A DNA stretch of 64,000 bases from Asticcacaulis currens (GCF_028550395.1 NZ_JAQQKW010000009.1:101422-165421), one strand, 5' to 3'; positions 35,106-44,223 are shown, counted from the first letter of the stretch. Program-made: numbers and translations. Notes: generated from the sequence alone by a model not told the origin.

Positions 35106-36551
35106 CTATTTTGCCGGGGCCTTAAACGTAACATCCGTATTGGCGATCAGCCACAGGGTCGCCGCCCAGGCCGCCACATTCTGCTGCATTTGCGCCGGGT
35201 CAATGCGATCCAGCACATCGTCCGCCGTGTGGTGGACATCGAAATAATCATAACCGTCCTGCTTCAGGTCGATAGCCGGCACGCCGGCTTCGTGGAGCGG
35301 TGCCGTATCCGCCCCGCCGCCGGGTTTGGCCGTCGCATCGACATAGATGCTCAGCGGGGCCAGCGCATTGGCGACCTTAACGGCAAAGGTTTTGTCCTCC
35401 GTCTCCGGCAGCGAGATGGCATAGACCTTATCCGCACCAAAATCGGACTCGCCCGCCACCACATATTTAGACAGTTCGCCTTCCCGCGTCTTGGCAAAGG
35501 CCGCGCCGCCTGCCGAGTGGTTGCCGCCGGGCTGATTGACCTCTTCGGAGCCCCAGAACACCACGCGGATCGTGCGCTTGGGTTTGAGCCCCTGATCCAC
35601 CATCGCCTTGACGGCGCCCATAGTGATCGCCATGCCCGCACCGTCGTCGATGGCCCCGGTGCCCAGATCCCAGCTATCGAGGTGGCCGCCCACGACGATG
35701 ACCTCTTCCGGATGCTCACTGCCGATCAGATCAGCGACCACATTGTGCGACTCCCCCACACCGGGAAAGCTGCCACCCGTCTTCATCTTCAGACGCAGCG
35801 GACCTGCCTTGCCTTCGGCCTGCAAGCGCTTGATGCGGCTGATCGCCTCGGCATCCGGCACGCTGAGCGCAATCGACGGGAGGCCGCCCTCCCCTTGCCA
35901 CGCCGTGGTGCCGGTATGCGGGAAGCGGTGGGTATCGGTGCCGACCGAACGCATGACGAAACCGACCGCGCCGCGCTTTTTAGCCTCCAGAGGCCCGCGC
36001 CCGCGAATGGTGCCCGACAGACGGCCATAGCCCGATCCGTTCGAGGCCCGCGCCATCGGCTGAAGCAGAACGACGATCTTGCCGGTCACGTCGGCCTTGG
36101 AGTCGAGAAACTCCTGCCAGGTGTCGAACAGCACGGCCTCCGCCTCCGCCTCACCGGCGGCCGATTGTCCCAGTGCAGTACCGACCAGCGCCTGCGGGAA
36201 CGGGGCGGTGATCTCGATGCTTTCGGGGCCGCGCACCCACAGGCTGAGCGGGAAACTTTCGACCTTCACATTGGCAAAGCCCAGGCGTTTCAATTCCTCG
36301 GCCGCCCAGTAGGCCGCGCGCTTTTCCGCCTCGGACCCCGCCGGACGCGCGCCGACGCGCGTGGTCAGGTCAGAGACAAAGCCATAGGCTACGTCCGACT
36401 TCAGCGCCGCGTCACGCAGGCGCGCGGCCGTGACTTCGACGGCCTCAGGCGCGGCAACCGTCTTGACCGGAGCGGCCTTCGGTTTGGCCAGCGCGGGCAC
36501 GGCAACACAGCCCAATGCGGCGGATATAAGGAGAATGGCCTTGAGTTTCAT
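35106..36551 (-). CDS. exported M28-family zinc aminopeptidase
   Basis: Peptidase of 481 residues. Start at ATG 36551 (MKLKAILLISAALGCVAVPA) gives a signal peptide, so it acts in the periplasm or outside. Zinc ligands are in VVGGHLDSWDLGTGAIDDGAG (His and Asp) and FWGSEEVNQPGGNHSAG (catalytic Glu pair). Further ligands lie in GESDFGADKVY and near the C-terminus (DVHHTADDVLDRIDP). A PA-domain insert (about 130-200) precedes the catalytic core. It follows the CinA-type gene by 2 bp, so the two form an operon of unclear logic. Confidence 0.93.
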   Translation of the reverse strand: MKLKAILLISAALGCVAVPALAKPKAAPVKTVAAPEAVEVTAARLRDAALKSDVAYGFVSDLTTRVGARPAGSEAEKRAAYWAAEELKRLGFANVKVESFPLSLWVRGPESIEITAPFPQALVGTALGQSAAGEAEAEAVLFDTWQEFLDSKADVTGKIVVLLQPMARASNGSGYGRLSGTIRGRGPLEAKKRGAVGFVMRSVGTDTHRFPHTGTTAWQGEGGLPSIALSVPDAEAISRIKRLQAEGKAGPLRLKMKTGGSFPGVGESHNVVADLIGSEHPEEVIVVGGHLDSWDLGTGAIDDGAGMAITMGAVKAMVDQGLKPKRTIRVVFWGSEEVNQPGGNHSAGGAAFAKTREGELSKYVVAGESDFGADKVYAISLPETEDKTFAVKVANALAPLSIYVDATAKPGGGADTAPLHEAGVPAIDLKQDGYDYFDVHHTADDVLDRIDPAQMQQNVAAWAATLWLIANTDVTFKAPAK

Positions 36552-36553
36552 GA

Positions 36554-37357
36554 TCAATCCTGAGTGACGATTTCTTCAAAACGGGCGTCGGGGAAGCGTT
36601 CGCGGGCTTTTTCGACCACGGCGGGCAGGCCGTCGAGCAAGGCCTGAAACGCCTCATCGAGGGCTTCGCGGTTGCGTCCGCGGATGACGAGCTGTGTACC
36701 GAACTCTTCCGGGAAGATGCCGAAGGGATAGGAGCCCAGCGACAGATCGGCATATTTCTTGTCCAGCGCCGTCAGAATGTCGGCCGCCAGACTTTCGGGT
36801 ACAAAGGTCGCCTTCACCGTGCGCGCCTTGACCTGCTGCCCCTGACGCAGGCGCGGAGCCACGTCATTGAGCATTCCGGCCATGATGCGCGGTACGCCCG
36901 CCATGACGAAGACGTTTTCGATCTGAAAGCCCGGCGCACCGGACACCGGATTAAGGATCAGCGACGCTCCCTCCGGAATACGCGCCATGCGGCGGCTGTT
37001 GGGATTGAGCAGGCGCGCGTCGCCCCCATAGCGGTCCAGCAGGATTTTCAGCGCGTCCTCGCGCTCGGCAATCGTTACGCCAAAAGCCTGTGCCACACAG
37101 TCGGCAGTGATGTCGTCATGCGTCGGCCCGATGCCGCCGGTAGTAAAGACGTAATCGACGGCGCTGCGCAGTTCGTTAAGCGTGCGCACGATCTGCGGCG
37201 CATCGTCGTGGATCATGCGCACCTCGATCAGGTCGATGCCCAGCGAACCGAGGAATTTGGCCAGCGTATTGACATTGGTGTCCTGCGTACGGCCCGACAG
37301 GATTTCATCACCGATGATGACCACAGCGGCGGTGGGATTTTCTGTATTGACCGTCAT
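36554..37357 (-). CDS. CinA-type competence/damage-inducible molybdopterin-binding domain protein
   Basis: Cytoplasmic protein of 267 residues. The MoCF_biosynth fold is clear: VVIIGDEILSGRTQDTNVNTLAKFL, then FTTGGIGPTHDDITADCVAQAFG. It corresponds to the N-terminal domain of CinA plus a short extension (KKYADLSLGSYPF) and lacks the C-terminal nicotinamide-nucleotide amidase domain. A separate amidase protein is usual in alphaproteobacteria. The closest role by family is ADP-ribose or nucleotide hydrolysis, which is not proven. Confidence 0.88.
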   Translation of the reverse strand: MTVNTENPTAAVVIIGDEILSGRTQDTNVNTLAKFLGSLGIDLIEVRMIHDDAPQIVRTLNELRSAVDYVFTTGGIGPTHDDITADCVAQAFGVTIAEREDALKILLDRYGGDARLLNPNSRRMARIPEGASLILNPVSGAPGFQIENVFVMAGVPRIMAGMLNDVAPRLRQGQQVKARTVKATFVPESLAADILTALDKKYADLSLGSYPFGIFPEEFGTQLVIRGRNREALDEAFQALLDGLPAVVEKARERFPDARFEEIVTQD

Positions 37358-37399
37358 GACGCAGGCTCCTTATCACGACCCTGAACATTAGAGCGATGT

Positions 37400-37492
37400 G
37401 CGGAAAAGTGTGAGCGGTTCTCCGCAAAAACATCGCGACAAAACAAAAATATAGAGCGAAATGGCGTTTCCACCTTAAGTCATTTCGCTCTA
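37400..37492. repeat. two adjacent palindromes: GCGGAAAA type and AGAGCGAAATG type
   Basis: First palindrome: GCGGAAAA / TTCTCCGC core (37400-37425) within GCGATG/CATCGC arms (37393-37436). Second: TAGAGCGAAATG (37452-37463) and CATTTCGCTCTA (37481-37492), perfect 12-bp arms. The first matches the palindrome at 35047 and the second the arm at 11565. They fill the space between the divergent CinA-type and SfsA genes. Confidence 0.65.
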
Positions 37493-37508
37493 GCCCCCGG
37501 AACCGCTC

Positions 37509-38213
37509 ATGCCATTCGCGCACAGACTAAACCAAGGCCGTCTGGTAACGAGATACAAACGATTCTTCGCCGATGTCGAACTGGATACCGGTGCAACTGT
37601 CGTAAGCCATTGTCCCAATCCCGGCAAGATGCTGGGGCTGCTGACACCCGGCACGCCTGCGCTTTTGAGCGAGATAACCGACCCCGCAAAGACACTGCGC
37701 TGGCGGCTGGAGGCCCTGCGTGAAGGCAAGACCTGGGTCGGGGTGAATACCCAATGGCCCAACCGCCTGATCGGGGCGTTGATCCGGGACGCAAAAGTGC
37801 CGGAACTGCGCGGCTATGCCTGCCAGCGCCCGGAGGTCCGCTACGGGCAGAATTCGCGCATCGACTGGCTGTTGCAGGGGCACGCGCAGCAACCGGATGC
37901 CTGGGTTGAAATCAAGAACGTCCACTATAGCCGCACCCCCGGACTGGCGGAATTTCCCGACAGCGTGACCGAACGCGGGACCAGGCATCTGATGGAACTG
38001 ATCGGGCGCGTGGCGGCAGGCGAACGCGCCGTTGTGGTCTTTTGCGTACAGCGCGACGATGTGTTTCGTTTTGATGTGGCGCGCGATCTCGACCCGGCGT
38101 TCGGCCGGGCCTACGCGGCCGCGCGTGAGGCCGGGGTCGAATTTCTGGCCCACGCCTTTCGCGTCACGCCCGAGGGCATTACCCACAGCCATGCGCTGGA
38201 GATAGAGGCTTAG
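37509..38213 (+). CDS. sfsA: sugar fermentation stimulation protein SfsA
   Basis: Protein of 234 residues, normal for SfsA. The family signature is seen in RYKRFFADVELDTGATVVSHCPNPGKM, then VGVNTQWPNRLI, EIKNVHYSR and FPDSVTERGTRHLMEL. SfsA has a nuclease-like fold with an OB domain and binds DNA; its true role is unsettled. It overlaps the 3' end of the convergent MprF-like gene by 4 bp, with a palindromic AGGCTTAGGCCT around both stops. Confidence 0.95.
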   Translation: MPFAHRLNQGRLVTRYKRFFADVELDTGATVVSHCPNPGKMLGLLTPGTPALLSEITDPAKTLRWRLEALREGKTWVGVNTQWPNRLIGALIRDAKVPELRGYACQRPEVRYGQNSRIDWLLQGHAQQPDAWVEIKNVHYSRTPGLAEFPDSVTERGTRHLMELIGRVAAGERAVVVFCVQRDDVFRFDVARDLDPAFGRAYAAAREAGVEFLAHAFRVTPEGITHSHALEIEA

Positions 38214-39844
38214 GCCTCTTTGCCCTTATCGACGCGCCCACCCAGTTGCACCACCGCCAGAAGCGCCGGCATCAGGGCCGTTTCATTGCCGGAAACGGCG
38301 AAGTAGATCGGCTTCCACACGGGCTTGAATTTTTCCTTATAGGCCCGCAAACCGTCGAAATTGTACATCTCGCCGCCATAGGCGTAGATCAGGGCGGCGA
38401 TCTTGTTCCACATGGGGCTCAAAGGCCGTGCCTCCAGCCCGCCCAGCGGGGCCATACCCAGACTGAACCATTGATAGCCTTCGTCGCGGGCGTAAAAGAT
38501 CAGCCGCAGGAACAGATACTCCATAATATTGGGAGGCGCTTCCGGCGTATAACGCATCAGGTCGATACTGAGGGCCGTGCGCCCCTCACCGGCCCACAGA
38601 TTGGCAAAGGCCATGATCTCGCCCCCGATACGAATGACCGCAATGGGCGTCAGGCGGATATAGTCGGGATCGAAATAGCCCAGAGAATAGCCCTTTTCCT
38701 TCCCCTTCTTTTCCTCCAGCCAGGCGTCAGAAATGGCTTTCAGCCGCGGCAGATGGGTTTCGACCGCCTCCGGGTGCAGCACTTCGAACTGTGCCTCGGC
38801 CTGTTCGAACTTGCGCCACACCTGCCGGAAGCCATAGCCCTTCTTGCCGGCCAGATCGAAGCTCTGCACGGGCACCAGCGCCTCTTCGCCGATCTTGAAG
38901 GGCCTTAAGCCCAGATCAATGGCCAGAGGCAGGAACTCCGTCGTCACGCGATAGATGGACAGCTTGGCATTGGCCAGGGCCGCCATCTCTTTCAGCCGCC
39001 AGCCCAGCTTTTCCACCTCTTCGGCAGGGCCGACCGGCGCCGACAACACCACCCAGTTGCGGCCGGATACGCCATACATGGCAAAGGCGGTGCGCTCCTC
39101 ATTCCACAGGATATGCTTGTCGCCGGTAAGGGCCAGCCACGCCTGCGGGTCCTGCGCCAGTCCGACCACACTGCGCAGGTCTTCTAGATCCTCGTCATCG
39201 GGCAGGTCCGGCGTGGCGTGGGCCAAGCCGAACAGACGATAAAGGGCGAACAGCGCCACGGTCACGGCAATGACCACCAGACCGCGCAGGAAGCGCGAGA
39301 CGCTGGCCTCATAGGCAAAGCGCTGCCACAGCTCGTGCGCATAGGGGGTGCGCTCATAGAAGTAGAATCCCGCCGTGGCCACAAGGATCAGCACGGTGGC
39401 GGTCACCAGCAGCCAGATCGGCTTGAGCGTAAGGCTCATCAGGCGCGACCGCCGCGTAAAGGCCCGCTTGCACGGCAACAGCAACAGGGCACAGAGGATC
39501 ATCACCTCCGCCACACCGAAGGCCAGTTCCCGCGTCATCGACAGGATAGCCCCGGCGATCAGCAGACCCAGCGCCATGTACCACGCCGAATCCAGACGCT
39601 CCCACAGGCCGCGCGCCGCAAACAGCAGCAACACGCCGGTCGCCACACCGGCGACGTGCGACAATTCCACCACCTCAAGCGGCAGCCACTGACGGACGAA
39701 CGGCATGGCTTCCGGGTCGATGGGGGAAAGAACAGAGGCCAGCAAAAAGGCGCCAGCCAGCATCATCAGGACGCCCATCAGCTTCGGTACGGCAACCACG
39801 GCCATGTCAAGCACGAGGGCTTTGATGTCTTTGGGATGCTTCAT
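38210..39844 (-). CDS. MprF-like phosphatidylglycerol lysyltransferase / aminoacyl-lipid synthase
   Basis: Integral membrane enzyme of 544 residues. About seven helices (1-225) form a shortened flippase-like part. The C-terminal DUF2156/LPG synthase domain of GNAT fold follows (WNEERTAFAMYGVSGRNWVVLSAPVG, then the late LSIDLMRYTPEAPPNIMEYLF). MprF moves lysine or alanine from tRNA to phosphatidylglycerol, reducing negative surface charge and giving resistance to cationic peptides. Donor amino acid here is unknown. The N-terminal half is shorter than in Firmicutes MprF, as in the alphaproteobacterial LpiA group. Confidence 0.88.
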   Translation of the reverse strand: MKHPKDIKALVLDMAVVAVPKLMGVLMMLAGAFLLASVLSPIDPEAMPFVRQWLPLEVVELSHVAGVATGVLLLFAARGLWERLDSAWYMALGLLIAGAILSMTRELAFGVAEVMILCALLLLPCKRAFTRRSRLMSLTLKPIWLLVTATVLILVATAGFYFYERTPYAHELWQRFAYEASVSRFLRGLVVIAVTVALFALYRLFGLAHATPDLPDDEDLEDLRSVVGLAQDPQAWLALTGDKHILWNEERTAFAMYGVSGRNWVVLSAPVGPAEEVEKLGWRLKEMAALANAKLSIYRVTTEFLPLAIDLGLRPFKIGEEALVPVQSFDLAGKKGYGFRQVWRKFEQAEAQFEVLHPEAVETHLPRLKAISDAWLEEKKGKEKGYSLGYFDPDYIRLTPIAVIRIGGEIMAFANLWAGEGRTALSIDLMRYTPEAPPNIMEYLFLRLIFYARDEGYQWFSLGMAPLGGLEARPLSPMWNKIAALIYAYGGEMYNFDGLRAYKEKFKPVWKPIYFAVSGNETALMPALLAVVQLGGRVDKGKEA

Positions 39845-39906
39845 GCGCCTAACCTTACACGGCGCGGGGATTCGCTAAAATCGTTTTCGCGTTATTGCGA
39901 ACGCCG

Positions 39907-40647
39907 CTATCCCGCCTTACGACACCAGGCATCCTGTATGTCGAGCTGGCTGCACAGACGCTCGGCCTGTTCGGGCGAGTTCACAGGTCCGATGCGCAGG
40001 CGCACCAGCGCCTGCCCGTTAGCGGCGGTGACCGGTTGCAGGATCGGCTTGAAATTATCAAGACCGGGATGTTTGGCGCGCAGGTCGTGCCACGCCGCTT
40101 CGGCCACAGCGCGCGAGCTGAACGACCCCACCTGAACGCTGCGGACCATTTGCCCGATACCGTTATCGGCGGGCTTAGCCGCGGTTTTGAGCACCAGGGC
40201 TTTCGCGCCTTTTTCAGGCACCGTCTTTACCGGCAGCTCTGTCGGGGTCTGCGTCTGGGCCAATGTCGTGGTCGCAGAAGCCGTAACGCCCGTATCAAGC
40301 GGCGTGGCGGCGTCCGGGCGGTCCATATCCAGCGGATTGACCACACGGATCAGATTACCGGCGGCGTCCTTCGGCACGGCGGCCAGCAAGCCGTCCTTGC
40401 CCGTGGTCAGTTCCTTGGCCGTCTCAAAAGCCAGTTGAATCGGTTCGTCCCGCTTGGCCGAAGAAGCCGACTCCGAAGCGGATGACGCTTGGTCACCCTT
40501 TCCTTCGATGTCGATTTCCGCTAAACGCGCGGCCATCCGCTGGAAATACTTGCCGTCGCCCTTAGGCCTATCGCACCCCGACAGCCCGGCCGCCAGGCAG
40601 ACGACGGTCAGCAGAGCCAGTCTTGAAACGGAAAAGAGAGAGCACAT
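39907..40647 (-). CDS. SPOR-domain lipoprotein
   Basis: Envelope protein of 246 residues. The lipobox is LSGC (Cys25). A low-complexity Ser/Ala-rich linker (GDQASSASESASSAKRD) leads to a middle region and a C-terminal SPOR domain (about 165-240: VRSVQVGSFSSRAVAEAAW, ALVRLRIGPVNSPEQAERL). SPOR domains bind glycan strands lacking stem peptides at the division septum, so a role in division or septal wall remodelling is likely, by family. It diverges from panC. Confidence 0.9.
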   Translation of the reverse strand: MCSLFSVSRLALLTVVCLAAGLSGCDRPKGDGKYFQRMAARLAEIDIEGKGDQASSASESASSAKRDEPIQLAFETAKELTTGKDGLLAAVPKDAAGNLIRVVNPLDMDRPDAATPLDTGVTASATTTLAQTQTPTELPVKTVPEKGAKALVLKTAAKPADNGIGQMVRSVQVGSFSSRAVAEAAWHDLRAKHPGLDNFKPILQPVTAANGQALVRLRIGPVNSPEQAERLCSQLDIQDAWCRKAG

Positions 40648-40704
40648 AGAACCATCCTCTCACAAGCCGTTTAAATCGTCGTTAGTAATTTTGGTTAATG
40701 CCCC

Positions 40705-41565
40705 ATGCCCGCTTCCGTTGCCTCCCCCCTGCTCCGCGTCCGCGACCTGAGCGCCCTGCGCGCCGCGGTTTCCGGCTTTCGCCACAAGGGGCTGCGTATC
40801 GGCTTTGTGCCGACCATGGGCGCCCTGCACGAAGGGCATCTGGCGCTGGTGCGGCACGCCAAAACCTTGAGCGACGTGGTGGTGGTGTCGGTCTTCGTAA
40901 ACCCCAAACAGTTTGCGCCGCATGAGGATTTCGACCGCTATCCGCGCACCGAGGACAAGGACGCGCAGCTTCTGGAAAGCGTCGGGGCGGACCTGCTCTA
41001 TCTGCCGAGCGTTGATCTGATGTACCCCGCCGTCTTTGCCTCAAGCGTGCACGTCGAAGGCCCGGCGCGCGAACTGGAAGGCACCTTCCGCCCGCAGTTT
41101 TTCGACGGCGTGGCCACCGTGGTCATGAAACTGTTCAATCAGGTGCAACCCGACGTCGCCGTCTTTGGCGAAAAAGATTACCAGCAGCTTCAGGTCGTAA
41201 AGACCTTTGTGCGCGATCTCGATCTGCCGGTGAATGTCGTCGGGATGCCAACCGTGCGCGAAGCCGACGGTCTGGCCCTGTCGTCGCGCAACGCCTATCT
41301 CAGCACCGATGAGCGCCAGACGGCGGCGCGCCTGATCGTCGAACTGAACGCCGTGGCTGAAGCGGTGCGTTCAGGTGGCGACCGTGAAAAGGCGCTCGAT
41401 GCGGCGAAGGCCAACCTGCTGGCCGCCGGTTTCGGCCCGGTGGACTATGTGGAACTGCGCGACGCCGATACGCTGGCTATGGCCGACGCACAGACGCCAA
41501 ACCTGCGCCTTCTGGCGGCGGCGTGGCTGGGCAAGACCCGCCTGATCGACAATATCGCGGTATAA
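40705..41565 (+). CDS. panC: pantothenate synthetase
   Basis: Joins pantoate and beta-alanine using ATP, last step of pantothenate (vitamin B5, coenzyme A precursor) synthesis in the cytoplasm. 286 residues, normal size. The ATP-binding HxGH motif is HEGH (42-45) within FVPTMGALHEGHLALV. Other family blocks are SVFVNPKQFAPHEDFDRYPR, VFGEKDYQQLQV and ALSSRNAYLS. It stands apart from panB and panE, which are not in the window. It faces the SPOR lipoprotein gene across only 57 bp. Confidence 0.97.
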   Translation: MPASVASPLLRVRDLSALRAAVSGFRHKGLRIGFVPTMGALHEGHLALVRHAKTLSDVVVVSVFVNPKQFAPHEDFDRYPRTEDKDAQLLESVGADLLYLPSVDLMYPAVFASSVHVEGPARELEGTFRPQFFDGVATVVMKLFNQVQPDVAVFGEKDYQQLQVVKTFVRDLDLPVNVVGMPTVREADGLALSSRNAYLSTDERQTAARLIVELNAVAEAVRSGGDREKALDAAKANLLAAGFGPVDYVELRDADTLAMADAQTPNLRLLAAAWLGKTRLIDNIAV

Positions 41566-41577
41566 GGGTTTAAGAAC

Positions 41578-41976
41578 CTACCACGCCCCGGCGTCGCGAA
41601 GGGCGGCGATCAGGTCCGCCGGAAGCGCCTCACCTCCCGCCCCCTGCGGCAGGTCGCGCGGCGTATCCTTGACCTCCAGATAGCGCCAGCCCTGAAACGG
41701 ACGGCGCGGCTGCGGCTCGGTCAGAATGTGTTCGGTCGAAACCGTGATCAGGCATTGCGGCAGGTCCCCCTCAACCGTGTCGATGGCCACGATCGGCCGC
41801 CGCACCAGAATGACGCCCTTGATCACCCAGTAGAGCGACCCGCCATCGAGCAGTTCTTCGGCGCGTTTGGGCGTCTGGCGCGTGTGGATAGTGCGGGTCC
41901 TGTGCCCCTGCTCCCAGCGCCGCAAATCATCAACCGTATCGGCCCCTACACACAGCTTGACCAGATTAACGCTCAT
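41578..41976 (-). CDS. DUF1489 family protein
   Basis: Cytoplasmic protein of 132 residues conserved in alphaproteobacteria, no known function. Family marks are HTRQTPKRAEELLDGGSLYWVIKGVI near the middle and the ending RPFQGWRYLEVKDTPRDL. It begins LVKLCVGADTVDDLRRWEQ. It is convergent with panC across 12 bp, so it shares only position with it. The high conservation of this short family suggests a basal role, but none can be named. Confidence 0.88.
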   Translation of the reverse strand: MSVNLVKLCVGADTVDDLRRWEQGHRTRTIHTRQTPKRAEELLDGGSLYWVIKGVILVRRPIVAIDTVEGDLPQCLITVSTEHILTEPQPRRPFQGWRYLEVKDTPRDLPQGAGGEALPADLIAALRDAGAW

Positions 41977-42121
41977 AGGCTTGGCCTCATTATTGATCGC
42001 GCATTTGAGTCCAAAAACCGCTGCACACTTTTTGGAATGCGCTCAGCTTTTTAACCACATTGGCAACAGCGCCCGCCGGGGCTATCTATGGGCAAGAGAC
42101 TCATAATTCAAGGCCACCCGC

Positions 42122-44059
42122 ATGGCGGAAGACACCTCTCTCGAAGCCGCCCTCGCCCGACTGTTCAACACACCGACAGGATTGAAGGCCGCCAGCTGGA
42201 TCACCCTGACCGGCGGCACACGCCTGTTCAGCGCCGGGGACGAGTCCGATCACCTCTACCTGCTGCGCAGCGGCCGCATGGGCGTGTTTCGCCACGACGA
42301 CGATCATCAGGGGCTGCACCTGATCGGGGTGATCAAGCCGGGCGAGCCGGTGGGCGAAATGTCGCTGATCGCCGACACGCCGCACACCTCGACCGTCATT
42401 GCCCTGCGCGACTGCGAGCTGATGGTCCTGCCCAAGGCCGACTTCCTCGAGGCCATCGAAGCCGCGCCGGACGTCCTGCTGGCCCTGTCGAAGCAGATGA
42501 TCGAACGCGCCCGCTCCGGCACGCCGCGCGAAGGCCGCCGCCACAACACCCCGAATGTCTTCGCCTTTTTTGCGCTCAATGACATTGTCATCCGCCCGCT
42601 GGTCGAATGCATCGCCGAACAGGTACGCGCGTTGGGTTATCGCGTCGCCGTGCTCGACAAGGATCACCACGGCACCGGGGCCGATATTTTTGCCGAGGCC
42701 GAGGCGCACAACGACTACGTGCTGCACGTTGCCGAAAAGCCGGAAAGCCACTGGCGGCTGCTCAGTTCGCGTCAGGTCGATCACACCTTCTGGATCGCCG
42801 ACGCCCGCCACCATTCGCAGCGCCACCACAGCGACCCGGCGCGCCTGCCGGCCAGCACGCTGAACCTCGAAGACTCGCAACTGCTCGATCCGCTGGGCCT
42901 GCAACGCGCGCCCGATCTGATCCTCATTCAGGCGCAGGAGGCAGACGGGCGTAAGGTGATAGCCCATACGCGCGACTGGCTCGACGCCTTCAAACCGGCG
43001 CGCTGGTTCCACGTCGGCGAACACTCGCTGCCCGACGCGGCGCGCATCGCCCGCATCGTCACCGGCCATTCCATCGGCGTGGTGTTTTCCGGCGGCGGGG
43101 CGCGCGCCTTTTCGCACATCGGCGCGGTGCAGGCCCTGCGCGAAGCCCATATCCCCATCGACTTTATCTGCGGCTCGTCCATGGGGGCGATCATCGGCGG
43201 TTGCGTGGCGCTCGACTGGTCCGACGCCGAAATCGACGCCCACATCCGTGAGGCCTTTGTCGTCTCCTCGCCACTGGATGACGTCACCTTCCCGTTTGTC
43301 GCCCTGACCGGCGGGCGCAAGGTCGATCAGCGGCTGGAGCAGCATTTTGGCGATGTGCTGATCGAAGACCTGCCCCTGCCCTTCTTCTGCCTGTCGTCCA
43401 ATCTGACCTCCGGTACCATCAAGGTGCACAAGACCGGTCGCCTGCGTCAGGCCCTGCGCGCCTCCATCTCCCTGCCGGGCGTCATGCCGCCCGTGGTCGA
43501 AGACGATCAGGTGCTGGTCGATGGGGCGGTGATGCGCTCCTTCCCGGCCCTGATGATGCGCAATTCGCATCTGGGGACGGTCATCGGCGTCGATGTGACG
43601 CGCGCCAAGGGCATCGACCCCAAGAGCGTCCACGTCCCCAAAAGCCTGCCGACCTGGTTCCTCAAAGGCGACTGGCGCAAAGGGCCGCCGATCGTCTCCA
43701 TCCTGATGCGTTCGGCCACCATCACCACGGCGGCCGATCTGGAACAGAGCCGTCTGGCCTGCGACCTTTTGATCATTCCCGAACCCGAAGGCGTCGAAAT
43801 CCGCGAATGGCACGCCTATGATCTGGCGGTGGAGTCCGGCTATCAGACCAGCGTGCAAAGCCTGGCCCAGCTTGAGCACCCGGTGACACAGCTTCGCAAG
43901 CTGGGCATCAGCCTGCACCCCAATATTCCGGCCTTCACGCCGGACGACAGCTTTCTGACCCCGCCAAGGCCCGATAAGCTGAAATACACTCTGAAACCGC
44001 AGGGCGTGACCCTGCCGCGTTTCCTCAAGGGGCCGAAAAAACCACAGCCCAAACTGTAG
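42122..44059 (+). CDS. patatin-like phospholipase with cyclic-nucleotide-binding domain (NTE type)
   Basis: Protein of 645 residues joining two modules. The cNMP-binding domain (about 20-135) has GTRLFSAGDESDHLYLLRSGRMGVF and PVGEMSLIADTPHTSTVIALRD. The patatin lipase domain starts at about 320 with the oxyanion loop SGGGARAF, nucleophile Ser353 in GSSMG, and catalytic Asp467 in DGA. A middle region (about 145-315) links them. This is the order of human neuropathy target esterase and bacterial relatives. It suggests a lysophospholipase gated by a nucleotide. The start has an AAGG site. Confidence 0.93.
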   Translation: MAEDTSLEAALARLFNTPTGLKAASWITLTGGTRLFSAGDESDHLYLLRSGRMGVFRHDDDHQGLHLIGVIKPGEPVGEMSLIADTPHTSTVIALRDCELMVLPKADFLEAIEAAPDVLLALSKQMIERARSGTPREGRRHNTPNVFAFFALNDIVIRPLVECIAEQVRALGYRVAVLDKDHHGTGADIFAEAEAHNDYVLHVAEKPESHWRLLSSRQVDHTFWIADARHHSQRHHSDPARLPASTLNLEDSQLLDPLGLQRAPDLILIQAQEADGRKVIAHTRDWLDAFKPARWFHVGEHSLPDAARIARIVTGHSIGVVFSGGGARAFSHIGAVQALREAHIPIDFICGSSMGAIIGGCVALDWSDAEIDAHIREAFVVSSPLDDVTFPFVALTGGRKVDQRLEQHFGDVLIEDLPLPFFCLSSNLTSGTIKVHKTGRLRQALRASISLPGVMPPVVEDDQVLVDGAVMRSFPALMMRNSHLGTVIGVDVTRAKGIDPKSVHVPKSLPTWFLKGDWRKGPPIVSILMRSATITTAADLEQSRLACDLLIIPEPEGVEIREWHAYDLAVESGYQTSVQSLAQLEHPVTQLRKLGISLHPNIPAFTPDDSFLTPPRPDKLKYTLKPQGVTLPRFLKGPKKPQPKL

Positions 44060-44099
44060 CGGCGCGCGGCAAAGCGGGGTAGGAAGCGTTCAATAACTC

Positions 44100-44223
44100 A
44101 TACCAAGAGTCATTGAAAATGACTCTTGGTATTCCATTCGAGAATTTCTCATATTGCTGATACATATGGGAAATTATCGCTTCTTCAACGGCCGGATGCG
44201 CTCAGCATCTTCGGCCGTTGGTA
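44100..44223. repeat. composite palindromic repeat, copy 2: hairpins B, C and A in a row
   Basis: B is 44100-44132, with ATACCAAGAGTCATT / AATGACTCTTGGTAT arms. C is about 44139-44179, an imperfect AGAATTTCTCATAT / ATATGGGAAATTAT stem. A is 44186-44223, with CAACGGCCG / CGGCCGTTG arms. It is the inverted counterpart of the copy at 1352-1477. A and B are near-identical in the two copies; C has a different sequence but the same place and size. It ends 15 bp before the exonuclease III start. Confidence 0.8.

Noticed and set aside
42101..43918. 605-codon open frame on the minus strand opposite the patatin gene
   Set aside because: Antisense shadow; the plus strand carries complete catalytic and nucleotide-binding motifs.
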